Of a stretch of DNA of 64,000 bases, positions 29,401-40,047 are shown piece after piece. The notes beneath the pieces were generated by a model. The model searched no databases. It saw only the letters and a list, made by a program, of their open reading frames with translations, and was not told the DNA's origin. The stretch is from Chromatiales bacterium (lineage in GTDB: Bacteria; Pseudomonadota; Gammaproteobacteria; Steroidobacterales; GCA-2729495), in the NCBI GenBank assembly GCA_016789885.1, contig JAEUPZ010000014.1, forward strand, positions 62,001 to 126,000, read 5' to 3'. Position 1 is the stretch's first letter; the number at the start of each line of letters is the position of its first letter. The position numbers were made by a program, and so were the translations under genes.

Positions 29401-29596
29401 GTGCGGCGACGGTCTCGGCGATGACCGCGGGGCTGGCACCCGGGTAAGTGGCCGTCACGACGATGGTGGGCGGCGCCACGTCGGGGTATTGCGCCACCGG
29501 CAGGCTGAAGTAGGCGAGCCCGCCGACGATCGTGATCAGGATCGAGATGACCGCCGCGAACCGCGGGCGGTCGACGAAGAAGTGGCTGAACCTCAT
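26414..29596 (-). CDS. RND efflux transporter, HAE1 (AcrB/MexB) family
   Basis: A 1060-residue, 12-helix inner-membrane pump of the hydrophobe/amphiphile efflux family. The N-terminus 'MRFSHFFVDRPRFAAVISILI' is typical. The proton-relay region is 'GIVVDDAIVVVENIER', with the paired aspartates in transmembrane helix 4. Two large periplasmic loops with porter subdomains are present, and 'FVPGGFIPQQDQGY' begins the second half. It would export drugs or other amphiphiles with the adaptor encoded just upstream (overlapping ATGA). No TolC-like outer-membrane factor and no local regulator are in the window. Confidence 0.95.
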   Translation of the reverse strand: MRFSHFFVDRPRFAAVISILITIVGGLAYFSLPVAQYPDVAPPTIVVTATYPGASPAVIAETVAAPLEQEINGVEGMLYMTSSSTTDGVMTLTITFAVGTDLDIAQVLVQNRVSIAESRLPEDVRRLGIVTQKTSPDLMIVVHLESPDNSLDQLYISNYASLRIRDVLARLDGVGTLNIVGAREYSMRVWLDPDRMAARNVTATDVVGALRGQNVQVAGGSLGEPPTPSGQAFQLTLNSQGRLRTPDEFSDVIIKSGTEGRLTRLRDVGRVELGARDYQTNSFLDGQPAVALVMFQRPGSNALATAERVKETMAELSRDFPPGLAYRIVYNPTEFIAQSVDAVYTTIFEATALVVLVILVFLQNWRAAIVPVLAIPISLIGTFAVMAAFGFSLNNLTLFGLVLAIGIVVDDAIVVVENIERNLEQGLGPRDAALQTMTEVGSALVSIALVLVAVFVPTAFIGGITGQFFRQFALTIASATVISALVSLTLSPALGALLLRAPHAPKDAIDRLFERVLGGAFRAFNRGFGALQAAYFGIVQRVVHMPRVALGVFALLLAATGVLFEFVPGGFIPQQDQGYVITLVELPKGSSLERTTAVVQRATAMALETPGAERIVAFSGFSVATSSNATQSGTVFVGLKPFEERGSRLSAAAIAADLNRKFSSIQEGTLFVVPPPPVRGIGNGGDFKMMVEDRSGQGLAALEAATWQLAGAAAATGEVARPFTLFSTASPQYYLDVDRTRAEMMNVPVSNVFDTLQVFMGSAYVNDFTLFGRNYRVTAQADGPFRLEPGDIARLQTRNADGEMVPLGSIVKVVPSAGPDRVVRHNLYPAAELQFGTPPGRSTGQAIATMERLARQVLPSGIGYEWTELAYQQTQGTNFALFVFPLCVLFVFLVLTAQYESWSLPLAIVLIVPLCLLFGLLALLLRGMALDILAQVGSVVLIGLASKNAILIVEFARQHEATGQDRRTAATEAARQRLRPILMTSFALIFGVVPLVLASGAGAEMRQVLGTVVFGGMLGVTLIGLFLTPVFYVVVRGLVDRGDDRYRDGAAPSSGAAAGH

Positions 29597-30744
29597 GGCG
29601 AGGCGGGCGGCTCGATGCGGCCCTCAACCGCCGTCACGGGCATCCCCGGGCGGACCTTCGCCATGCCGTTGATGATGACGTGGTCCGTCGGGGCGAGGCC
29701 GTCACGGATGACCCGCAGGGTGCCGAGGGTCCGGCCCGGCGTCACGGGCTTCGCGCGCACCTGCGACTGCTCGTCGACGACGAAGACCACGCGCTGGGCC
29801 TGGTCCGTGCCGATGGCCGCGTCCGGTACCAGCAGCGCAGGGTACGGGCCCTCGCCCCGCAGCTGCACCCGGGCGAAGAGCCCCGGCGTCAGCCGGCCAT
29901 CGGGGTTGTCGATGATGGCCCGGCCCTGGATCGTGCCGGTGGCCTCGTCGACGCGGTTGTCGACGAAGTCCATGCGGCCCAGGTGCGGAAAGCCCTGCTC
30001 GTCGGCCAGCTGGATGCGCACGGGGTTGGCCACCTCGCGCGAGCTGGGGCGGATGCCCTCGGCGGCGAGCCGCTGGTAGCGCAGGTAGGCCTGCTCGTCG
30101 GCGGTGAAGTACACGTGGATGGGATCCACCGACACGACGGTGGTCAGCAGCGTGGCGTCCTTGGTGCCGCCGGTGACGAGGTTTCCCTCGGTCACGTAGC
30201 GGCGGCTGACGCGGCCGTCGATGGGCGCCCGCACGCTGCAGAAGTCGAGGTCCAGTGTTGCCGCCTGCGTGGCGGCCCGGGCCGCCAGCAATTCCGCCTC
30301 GGCCGAGCGCAGCTCCTGCACGCGCGTATCGAGCTGGTCCTCGGGGATCAGCTTCGATTTCGCGAGCGTGCGCGCCCGCTCGAGGTTGCTGCGGGCGAGC
30401 TCGAGCCGTGCATCCGCCCGGGCCACCCCGGCCTTCGCCTCGTCGAGCACGGCCTGGTACGGGCGCGGGTCGATGACGAACAGCAGGTCGCCCTTCTTCA
30501 CGAGCGCGCCGTCCTGGAAGTTGGCGGCCTGCACGTAGCCGCTGACCCGGGCCCGGATCTCGACGGTGTCGGTGGCCGCGATCCGGCCGGTGTATTCGTC
30601 CCAGTCCGTCACGTCCTGGGCGAGCGGGGTCGCCACGGTGACTTCGACGGGCGGCAGGGCGCCGTCGCCCGCCGGCCCGCAGGCGGCGAGGGTCAGGAGG
30701 GCCAGCAAAGGCAGGGAGAGCGCGCAGCGCAGCGGGCGCGTCAT
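29593..30744 (-). CDS. RND efflux periplasmic adaptor (membrane fusion protein)
   Basis: A 383-residue lipoprotein: signal peptide ending 'LLTLAAC', with Cys22 as the lipidation site. It has the biotinyl-lipoyl-like motif 'VEIRARVSGYVQAANFQDGALVKKGDLLFVIDP', an alpha-helical hairpin (about 95-165), and the beta-barrel and membrane-proximal domains of AcrA/MexA. It bridges the RND pump to an outer-membrane channel. The start codon of the pump gene overlaps its stop. The 83 bases upstream, before apaH ends, must hold the promoter; no regulator gene is adjacent. Confidence 0.94.
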   Translation of the reverse strand: MTRPLRCALSLPLLALLTLAACGPAGDGALPPVEVTVATPLAQDVTDWDEYTGRIAATDTVEIRARVSGYVQAANFQDGALVKKGDLLFVIDPRPYQAVLDEAKAGVARADARLELARSNLERARTLAKSKLIPEDQLDTRVQELRSAEAELLAARAATQAATLDLDFCSVRAPIDGRVSRRYVTEGNLVTGGTKDATLLTTVVSVDPIHVYFTADEQAYLRYQRLAAEGIRPSSREVANPVRIQLADEQGFPHLGRMDFVDNRVDEATGTIQGRAIIDNPDGRLTPGLFARVQLRGEGPYPALLVPDAAIGTDQAQRVVFVVDEQSQVRAKPVTPGRTLGTLRVIRDGLAPTDHVIINGMAKVRPGMPVTAVEGRIEPPASP

Positions 30745-30827
30745 GGGGTCATCCGGGTCGCGGGGCAGGCGCCCAGCCTACCGTATCCGGGCGCTGCTTC
30801 CATGAACGGGGGGGGCGGTTCCGCTGC

Positions 30828-31658
30828 TCAGTCGCTCCCGCGGGCCCGCGTGCGGCTCGCGACGCTCGTGACGCGGGCCGGGCCGTCGAGCCGCACCGCG
30901 GTGAGCCGGCGGCCCCAGACGCAGCCCGTGTCGAGCCCCAGCAGGTTGTCGCGCTGGAGCAGTCCCAGCGACGACCAGTGGCCGAAGACGACCCGCACTG
31001 GCGCACTCGCCCGGCCGGGCACGTCGAACCACGGCGTCAGGTCACGCGGCGCACGGTCGGGCGGGCCCTTCTCGGCGAATTCCAGGCTGTCGTCCGGCCG
31101 GACGTAACGCATCCGCGTCAGCGCGTTGATGACGAACCGCCAGCGGTGCACGCCGTTCAGCGCCGCTGACCAGGCGTCGGGCTCGTCGCCGTAGAGGTTC
31201 AGCAGGAAGCCCGTGGCCAGCGGGCCGCGCAGCACGCCCTCGACCTCGCGGGCGAGCTTGACAGTCAGCAGCGGGTCCCAGGCCGGCGGCAGGCCCGCGT
31301 GCACCATCAGCGTGTTGAGGTCCGGACGGTAGTGGGCCAGCGGCCGCTGCCGCAGCCACTCGACCAGCCCCGCGGCGTCGGCGGCGCGCAGCACGGCGGC
31401 AAGGTCAGGATCCCGTCCCCGGGCCGAGTTGCCGGCGGCGAGTGCCAGCAGGTGCAGGTCGTGGTTGCCGAGCACCGTGACGGCCCGGTCGCCGAGGCTG
31501 CGGACGAGCCGCAGCACGCCGAGGGAGTCGGGCCCCCGGTTGACGAGGTCGCCGACGAACCAGAGTTCGTCCCGGGCCGGGTCGAATTTCAGCGCATCGA
31601 TGAGCCGGGCGAGCTCGTCGTGGCAGCCCTGGACGTCACCGATCGCGTAGGTGGCCAT
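30828..31658 (-). CDS. apaH: Symmetrical bis(5'-nucleosyl)-tetraphosphatase
   Basis: A 276-residue metallophosphatase that hydrolyses Ap4A to two ADP and, in enterics, removes Np4 caps from RNA. The phosphoesterase motifs are GDVQGCHDE (7-15), GDLVNRG and GNHD. The C-terminal 'VFGHWSSLGLLQRDNLLGLDTGCVWG' supplies the remaining metal ligands. It is the last gene of the lptD-surA-pdxA-rsmA-apaG-apaH operon, 22 bases after apaG. Length is normal. Confidence 0.96.
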   Translation of the reverse strand: MATYAIGDVQGCHDELARLIDALKFDPARDELWFVGDLVNRGPDSLGVLRLVRSLGDRAVTVLGNHDLHLLALAAGNSARGRDPDLAAVLRAADAAGLVEWLRQRPLAHYRPDLNTLMVHAGLPPAWDPLLTVKLAREVEGVLRGPLATGFLLNLYGDEPDAWSAALNGVHRWRFVINALTRMRYVRPDDSLEFAEKGPPDRAPRDLTPWFDVPGRASAPVRVVFGHWSSLGLLQRDNLLGLDTGCVWGRRLTAVRLDGPARVTSVASRTRARGSD

Positions 31659-31680
31659 CGTCCCGGCCGCGGACCCGGGC

Positions 31681-32067
31681 TCAGTGCAGCACGCCGGGCA
31701 CCGCGAGGCGGAACCGCGGGATGGGCGCGCGGAAGCTCTGGCCCTCGTCGTCCTGCATGCCGTAGCTGCCTTCCATGGTGCCGACGGGCGTCTCGAGGAC
31801 GGCGCCGCTGGAGTACCGGTGGGCCTGCCCCGGGCCGATGTGCGGCTGCTCGCCGACCACGCCTTCGCCCTCGACCTGCTGCACCTTGCCGTTGGCGTCG
31901 GTGATGATCCAGTGGCGGTTGAGCAGCTGCGCGCCGGCGCGGCCGGCGTTGCGGATGGTCACCGTGTAGGCGAACACGTAGCGCGAGCCCTCGGGCTCGG
32001 ACTGCTCCGCCAGGTAGTGGGTCTCGACGGAGATCTGGATGCTGGAGTTGCGGTCGCTGGTGGCCAT
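31681..32067 (-). CDS. apaG: ApaG (Co2+/Mg2+ efflux-associated, DUF525 fold)
   Basis: A 128-residue fibronectin-III-like protein with the family core 'YVFAYTVTIRNAGRAGAQLLNRHWIITDANGKVQQVEGEGVVGEQP' and 'GTMEGSYGMQDDEG'. Its biochemical role is unsettled (linked to cobalt/magnesium phenotypes in enterobacteria). It lies 24 bases after rsmA and 22 before apaH, the conserved order. Confidence 0.95.
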   Translation of the reverse strand: MATSDRNSSIQISVETHYLAEQSEPEGSRYVFAYTVTIRNAGRAGAQLLNRHWIITDANGKVQQVEGEGVVGEQPHIGPGQAHRYSSGAVLETPVGTMEGSYGMQDDEGQSFRAPIPRFRLAVPGVLH

Positions 32068-32091
32068 TGGCGAGGGATTGTCCGGGAGGGG

Positions 32092-32883
32092 TCAGGATCC
32101 CGCAAGCGCACGGCCTGCAGTGAGGTGGTTGGCCAGCGCCGCAAAGCCGCCCGGCGGCAGCCGCTCGGGGCGCAGCGCCGGGTCGATGCCGCAGGCACGG
32201 ATCGCCGTCTCGCCCAGCAGCGGGCGCAGTGAGGTGCCGAGCTGCTTGCGCCGCTGGCCGAAGGCGCGCGCCACGACCGTGTCGAAGGCGGCGAAGTCGG
32301 CAATGCCAAGGGGATTGCCGGCGTGGGGCACGAGCCGCAGCACCACCGAGTCGACCTTCGGGGGTGGCCAGAACGACCCCGGGCGCACCAGGAACAGCCG
32401 CTCGACGCGGCAGCGCGCGGCCAGCGCCACCGTCAGCCGGCCGTAGGCCTCGTCGCCGGCGGCGGCGGCCATGCGGTCGCCGACTTCCTTCTGCAGCATG
32501 ACGTGCATGTCCCGGAAGGCGTCCCGTGCCGCCAGCAGGTGGAAGAGCAGCGGCGTCGAGATGTTATAGGGCAGGTTGGCTGCGAGCCGCAGCTCGGCCG
32601 GCGCCGCCGCCAGTCCGCCGAAGTCGAAGTCCAGGGCGTCGGCCGTGTGCACGGTGAGGGCGCCCGGGCAGCGCCCCGGCAGTGCCGCCGCCAGGTCGCG
32701 GTCGATCTCGACGGCGTCGAGCCGGACGCCGGCCGCCAGCAGCGGGCGCGTCAGCACCCCTTCGCCGGGGCCGATCTCGACGAAGTGCTCGCCGGGCCGT
32801 GGCGCGATGGCCGCGACGATGCGGTGGATGACGTTCGGGTCGCGGAGGAAGTGCTGGCCGAAGCGCTTGCGCGGCCGGGTCAT
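32092..32883 (-). CDS. rsmA: 16S rRNA (adenine1518/1519-N6)-dimethyltransferase
   Basis: A 263-residue KsgA-type methylase that dimethylates two adjacent adenines near the 3' end of 16S rRNA. It shows 'KRFGQHFLRDPNVI', SAM-binding 'EIGPGEGVLT' and catalytic 'NLPYNI', plus the C-terminal helical domain ('FGQRRKQLGTSLRPLL'). The ATG at 32883 overlaps the pdxA stop (ATGA); an open frame continuing upstream is only the pdxA antiphase and was ignored. Confidence 0.96.
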   Translation of the reverse strand: MTRPRKRFGQHFLRDPNVIHRIVAAIAPRPGEHFVEIGPGEGVLTRPLLAAGVRLDAVEIDRDLAAALPGRCPGALTVHTADALDFDFGGLAAAPAELRLAANLPYNISTPLLFHLLAARDAFRDMHVMLQKEVGDRMAAAAGDEAYGRLTVALAARCRVERLFLVRPGSFWPPPKVDSVVLRLVPHAGNPLGIADFAAFDTVVARAFGQRRKQLGTSLRPLLGETAIRACGIDPALRPERLPPGGFAALANHLTAGRALAGS

Positions 32884-33851
32884 GGCCGGGAGAGGTCGAT
32901 GGCGAGCTCCACGGCGGCCGCCAGGCTGCCCCCGTCGGCCCGCCCGGTGCCGGCCAGGTCGAGGGCGGTGCCGTGGTCCACGGACGTGCGCACGATGGGC
33001 AGCCCGAGCGTCACGTTGACCGCGCGCCCGAAGCCGCGGTGCTTGAGCACCGGCAGCCCCTGGTCGTGATACATCGCCAGCACCGCGTCGGCCCCCTCCA
33101 GGTGACGGGGCACGAAGGCCGTGTCGGCGGGCAGCGGGCCGACCGCATCGATGGCCTTGGTGCGGGCCCGCACGAGCGCCGGCACCAGCGTGTCGATCTC
33201 CTCGCGCCCGAGGTGGCCCGACTCGCCGGCGTGCGGGTTCACGCCGAGCACGAGGATCCGCGGTCGCGCCACGTGGAAGCGCCGCCGCAGGTCGCCATCG
33301 AGGATGCCGAGGGTCGCGTCGAGCAGCGGCCCCGTGATGGCCGCCGGCACGGCGGCGAGCGGCAGGTGCGTGGTGACGAGCGCCACGCGGAGGCTGCCTG
33401 CCACCAGCATCATGACCGGCAGCGGCGCGCCGGTCTCGGCGGCCAGGAACTCCGTGTGACCGGCGAACGGCACGCCCGCGTCGTTGATGACGCTCTTCTG
33501 CACGGGCGCGGTGACCATGGCGGCGAACTCGCCGCTGCGGCACCCGGCCACGGCCCGGCGCAGCAGGGCCAGCACGTAGGGCGCGTTGGCCGTGTCGAGA
33601 CGTCCCGGCCGGCATGGCGCGCCGAGGGGGACGTGCAGTACGGACACGCTGCCGGGCGCGCGGCTGGCCGCCTGTCCCGGCTGCCAGTCGTGCAGCGTGA
33701 CATCGAGCCCCAGCAGGCGTGCCCGGGCGGCGAGCAGGTCGCGGTCCCCGAGCAGCACGACGCCGGCAGGCCAGGCCCGGGTGGCGAGCCCCAGGGCCAG
33801 GTCCGGCCCGACGCCGGCCGGCTCGCCGGTGGTGACCGCGAGCGTCGTCAC
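32880..33851 (-). CDS. pdxA: 4-hydroxythreonine-4-phosphate dehydrogenase
   Basis: A 323-residue enzyme of the DXP-dependent pyridoxal-phosphate pathway. Family segments include 'TTGEPAGVGPDL', 'PVQKSVINDAGVPFAGHTEFLA' with the metal-binding His, 'NPHAGESGHLGREE' and 'MYHDQGLPVLKHRGF'. It uses a GTG start placed directly after the surA TAG stop, with no spacer, and its own stop overlaps rsmA, so expression is tightly coupled through the operon. Confidence 0.95.
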   Translation of the reverse strand: MTTLAVTTGEPAGVGPDLALGLATRAWPAGVVLLGDRDLLAARARLLGLDVTLHDWQPGQAASRAPGSVSVLHVPLGAPCRPGRLDTANAPYVLALLRRAVAGCRSGEFAAMVTAPVQKSVINDAGVPFAGHTEFLAAETGAPLPVMMLVAGSLRVALVTTHLPLAAVPAAITGPLLDATLGILDGDLRRRFHVARPRILVLGVNPHAGESGHLGREEIDTLVPALVRARTKAIDAVGPLPADTAFVPRHLEGADAVLAMYHDQGLPVLKHRGFGRAVNVTLGLPIVRTSVDHGTALDLAGTGRADGGSLAAAVELAIDLSRP

Positions 33852-35174
33852 CTACATGCGGTACTCGACGTAGGCCTCGTCGCGGAGCCGCCGGGCCCAG
33901 ATCTCGGTTTCCTCGCCCAGCTTGCTGTTGCGGATGGCGAGGATGGCGCGCTGGCGCTGCCGGTCGGCCGTGGCGTCATAGGTGCGGCGCTCCTCGACGC
34001 GCAGGATGTGCCAGCCGAACTGGGTCTTGAAGGGCTGGCTGATCTCGCCGATGGGCAGTTCCTTGACCGTCTGCTCGAAGGCCGGCACGAAGGTTCCGGG
34101 GCCGCTCCAGCCGAGGTCGCCGCCCTGCACGGCCGACTGCTCGTCCTCGGACACCACCTTGGCCACGGAGGCAAAGTCCTCGCCGCCGACGATCCGGGTG
34201 CGGATCTCGCCGAGCTTCTGCCGGGCGGCGGCGTCGTCGAGGATCTCGTTGGTCTGGATCAGGATGTGGCGGACCCGCACCTGGTCCTCCATGACGGGCT
34301 CGCCACCGCGGCGGTCGTCGAGCTTGACGAGGTGGAAGCCGCTGGAGCTGCGCAGCGGTGGCGATACCTGTCCCTTGGCGAGCCCCGGCGCCACCTCGGC
34401 GAACACGCTCGGGAGTTCCGTGCCCTTGCGCCAGCCGAGGCTGCCGCCCTCCAGGGCCTGCTGGCCGTCGGAGAAGGCCACGGCCAGCTGCGCGAAATCC
34501 TCGCCCGCCTCGACGCGCTTCGCCAGGTCGTTGATCTTCTGCTCGGCAGCGCGCAGCTGCTCGCTGCTGGCCGAGGGCGGCACTGCGACGAGGATCTGCG
34601 ACAGCAGGAACTCCTGGTTGAGCCCCTCCTTGCCGGCCTGCCGCGCCATGAACTCGTCGACCTCGCGCGGCGTCACGCCGATGCGGGCGGTGACTTCCTT
34701 CTGGCGGAGCTGGTCGATGGCAATCTGGTTGCGCAGGTCGGTGCGATAGGCGGGATAGTCGATGCCCTCGCCGGCCAGCAGCTGGGGCAGGTCGGCCAGC
34801 GTCGTGTTGTTGCGCTGGGCGATGTTGGCGAGCGCCTGGTTCAGCGTTTCGTCCGAAACGTCGATGTTGGCGCGCTGTGCCCGCTGCAGCTGGATGCGCT
34901 GCACGACGAGGCGCTCGAGCACCTGCTCGCGCAGTGCCTGCGGCGGTGGCAGCTGGGTCCCCTGGGCGCGCAGGCGTTCGACGATGCGCTGGATCTCGAC
35001 GTCGAGCTCGCTCTTGAGGACGACGCCGTCGTTGACGATGGCGGCGATTCCGTCGAGCAGCTCGCCGGAGCTGCTGAGCTCGCGGGTCTGGGCCTGGGCC
35101 GCCGCTGCCGGCAGCAGCACGGCGGCGATGCACGCGAGGACGGCCTGCAGGAGGCGGGGACGGCGGGCAGGCAT
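33852..35174 (-). CDS. surA: Periplasmic chaperone / peptidyl-prolyl isomerase SurA
   Basis: A 440-residue periplasmic protein with a signal peptide (cleavage near AAAQAQ, residue 29), an N-terminal chaperone domain ('LLDGIAAIVNDGVVLKSELD'), and two parvulin domains starting near residues 190 and 295. The second domain ('VRVRHILIQTN ... GGDLGWSGPGTFVPAFEQTV') is the one usually active. SurA escorts outer-membrane proteins to BAM, including LptD, encoded 8 bases upstream. Order and length are typical. Confidence 0.95.
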   Translation of the reverse strand: MPARRPRLLQAVLACIAAVLLPAAAAQAQTRELSSSGELLDGIAAIVNDGVVLKSELDVEIQRIVERLRAQGTQLPPPQALREQVLERLVVQRIQLQRAQRANIDVSDETLNQALANIAQRNNTTLADLPQLLAGEGIDYPAYRTDLRNQIAIDQLRQKEVTARIGVTPREVDEFMARQAGKEGLNQEFLLSQILVAVPPSASSEQLRAAEQKINDLAKRVEAGEDFAQLAVAFSDGQQALEGGSLGWRKGTELPSVFAEVAPGLAKGQVSPPLRSSSGFHLVKLDDRRGGEPVMEDQVRVRHILIQTNEILDDAAARQKLGEIRTRIVGGEDFASVAKVVSEDEQSAVQGGDLGWSGPGTFVPAFEQTVKELPIGEISQPFKTQFGWHILRVEERRTYDATADRQRQRAILAIRNSKLGEETEIWARRLRDEAYVEYRM

Positions 35175-35182
35175 GGCGGGCG

Positions 35183-38150
<2,968 letters not shown>

Positions 38151-38292
38151 CGAACGCACGGCCTGTGCGCCGGTCAGGTCGCCGGCCCGTTGCATGCCCG
38201 GCGCGGCGACCGGGGCCGCCGCTGGGCGGCGTGCCCGGGCCGTGGACGCGGCCATGGCTGGCGCTGCGGCCGCCGTGTCGTCCGCGAGGCCG

Positions 38293-38922
38293 CTAGCTGC
38301 CCCGCAGGCGGGCGAGGCTCTCGGGCAGCTGCGCCGCCAGGTCGTCGCCGACCCCGCGGACGGTGCGCGTGACGCCAAGGGTCGCGAGATCGGTGACCGT
38401 CTGGCCGCGGTGGCCGCACGGATCGATGCGGCCGAACGGCCCGAGGTCCATGGCGACGTTCAGCGCGAGCCCGTGGTAGCTGCCGCCCCGGCGCACGCGC
38501 AGGCCGAGGCTCGCGAGCTTGGCCCCGTCCACGTAAACGCCCGGCGCGTCGCGCCGGCCCGTGGCGCTGATGCCGTAGCCGGCCACCGTCCTGATCACCG
38601 CGTCCTCGAGGGCCAGCACGAGACCCCGGACCGACAGTCCGGCCCGGCGCAGGTCGACGAGGGTGTAGGCGACGAGCTGGCCGGGGCCGTGGTAGGTCAC
38701 CTGGCCGCCCCGGTCGGTGCGGACCACCGGGATGTCGCCCGGTGCGAGCACGTGTTCGGGGCGGCCGGCGAGCCCGAGCGTGTAGACCGGCGGATGCTCC
38801 AGCAGCCAGGCCTCGTCGGCGGTGCCGGCATCACGCCGGGCCGTGAAGTCCTGCATGGCGGCCACCGTGGCCGCGTAGTCCGCGAGGCCCGGCAGCCACC
38901 GCACGCGGATCGCTGGCGGCAT
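38293..38922 (-). CDS. lipB: Octanoyl-[acyl-carrier-protein]:protein octanoyltransferase
   Basis: A 209-residue enzyme that moves octanoyl groups from ACP to lipoyl domains, the first step of lipoate synthesis. Catalytic Lys135 ('[10 protein letters not shown]') and Cys169 ('RIDPCGH') sit at the same positions as in E. coli, and '[16 protein letters not shown]' is the substrate-binding signature. It is the last gene of the eleven-gene mreB-lipB run, 5 bases after the DUF493 gene. lipA is not in the window. Confidence 0.96.
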   Translation of the reverse strand: MPPAIRVRWLPGLADYAATVAAMQDFTARRDAGTADEAWLLEHPPVYTLGLAGRPEHVLAPGDIPVVRTDRGGQVTYHGPGQLVAYTLVDLRRAGLSVRGLVLALEDAVIRTVAGYGISATGRRDAPGVYVDGAKLASLGLRVRRGGSYHGLALNVAMDLGPFGRIDPCGHRGQTVTDLATLGVTRTVRGVGDDLAAQLPESLARLRGS

Positions 38923-38927
38923 GGTCG

Positions 38928-39200
38928 TCAGAGCAGGAAGAGGACCTGCTCGCTCGAGCTCAGGATCCGGTAGATGGCATCGACCTGGTCGCGGCTCACC
39001 GCGTCGAAGGTCACCGTCACCGCCAGGTAGCGGCCGTTGCGGCTGGGGCGGGTGGTCACGTCACTGGCGGCCACGCTGCCGGCGTGCAGCCGCACGGCCT
39101 CGACTACCAGCTGCTCGAAGGCCGGCGCGTTCCTGCCCATGACCTTGATGGGGAAACGGCAGGGGAACTCGAACGGGCTGTCGCTATCGTCCACCGGCAT
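38928..39200 (-). CDS. DUF493 (YbeD) family protein
   Basis: A 90-residue protein with the family pattern '[30 protein letters not shown]' and a closing '[16 protein letters not shown]'. YbeD-type proteins have an ACT-like ferredoxin fold and are conserved between dac and lipB genes in gammaproteobacteria; function unknown. Its start overlaps the end of the aminotransferase gene by 17 bases. Confidence 0.93.
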   Translation of the reverse strand: MPVDDSDSPFEFPCRFPIKVMGRNAPAFEQLVVEAVRLHAGSVAASDVTTRPSRNGRYLAVTVTFDAVSRDQVDAIYRILSSSEQVLFLL

Positions 39201-40044
39201 CCTTGAGTTTCTCGAAGGCGGCAGCGGCCCGCGCCCAGACCGGGCCCGGCTGGCCGCTGCCGACCGGACGGCCGTCGAGCTCGAGCACCGGCACGACGCC
39301 GCGCGTGGCGGCGGCGATCCAGATTTCGTCGGCGGCGCGCAGCCGCGCCTCGCTGACGGGCTCGTCCCGGCGCGGAATGCCCAGGGCCGTGAGGATCGCG
39401 AGCACCGCGTCGCTCGTCGTCCCCGGCAGGATGGCGGGGGCCGGGGGCGGCCGCAGCACCGTGCCGCCTTCGACCACCAGCACCGAGCTGGCCGAGGCCT
39501 CGGTCAGCAGGCCGTCCCGCAGCAGCAGGGCCTCGCCGGCGCCGGCTTCCCGTGCCGCCTGGCGGGCCAGCACGTTGGCGAGCAGGGCCGTGGCCTTGAT
39601 CTCGCACAGGTTCCAGCGGTCGTCGGGCCGCGTGATGGCCCTGATGCCGTGGCGGTCGGGGTGCGGGTCCGGGACGGGCGTCGCCATGCCGAAGACCGTC
39701 GGGGCAAGGCCGTCATCCGGGAAGGCGTGGTCGCGGCCCGCGTCGGCGCCGCGGGTGACCTGCAGGTAGACCGCCAGGCTGCCGCCGCCATTGCGGCTGA
39801 CGAGCCCCGCGATGATGTCGTGCCAGGCGGTCCTGGCGTGCGGGTTCCGGATGCGCAGTGCCGCCAGGCTGCGGTCGAGCCGGTCGAGGTGCGCGTCGGC
39901 GAGGAACACGCGCCCGCCGAACACCGGGATCACTTCGTAGACCGAGTCGCCGAACAGGAAGCCGCGGTCGAGCGGCGAGATGCGCACCTCCGCCAGCGGC
40001 CGGAAGTCACCGTCGAACCAGGCCCAGGGCAGGGGGACGGCCAC
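39184..40044 (-). CDS. D-amino-acid aminotransferase-like class IV PLP enzyme
   Basis: A 286-residue fold-type IV PLP enzyme. The Schiff-base lysine is in 'NLCEIKATALLANVLARQ', and 'PLDRGFLFGDSVYEVI' and 'EASASSVLVVEGG' complete the family signature. Members include D-alanine transaminase, branched-chain transaminase and ADC lyase. Position between dacC and the DUF493 gene, as in pseudomonads, favours the D-amino-acid type, which could recycle D-alanine released by the adjacent carboxypeptidase; that link is inference. Confidence 0.85.
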   Translation of the reverse strand: MAVPLPWAWFDGDFRPLAEVRISPLDRGFLFGDSVYEVIPVFGGRVFLADAHLDRLDRSLAALRIRNPHARTAWHDIIAGLVSRNGGGSLAVYLQVTRGADAGRDHAFPDDGLAPTVFGMATPVPDPHPDRHGIRAITRPDDRWNLCEIKATALLANVLARQAAREAGAGEALLLRDGLLTEASASSVLVVEGGTVLRPPPAPAILPGTTSDAVLAILTALGIPRRDEPVSEARLRAADEIWIAAATRGVVPVLELDGRPVGSGQPGPVWARAAAAFEKLKDAGGR

Positions 40045-40047
40045 GGC

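Noticed and set aside
26357..30079. Two very long plus-strand open frames over the RND genes
   Set aside because: Both are shadows of the RND pump and adaptor genes on the minus strand; their composition is typical of antisense GC-rich frames.
30770..30794. A GC-rich inverted repeat (GCGCCC/GGGCGC) between apaH and the RND adaptor gene
   Set aside because: Short arms with a 13-base loop and no T-run in either direction; in this composition such pairs occur by chance, so it was not called a terminator.
32884..33615. An in-frame upstream extension of rsmA to 507 residues
   Set aside because: The extra part is Arg/Ala-rich and antiphase to pdxA. The ATG at 32883 gives a normal 263-residue RsmA and an ATGA overlap.
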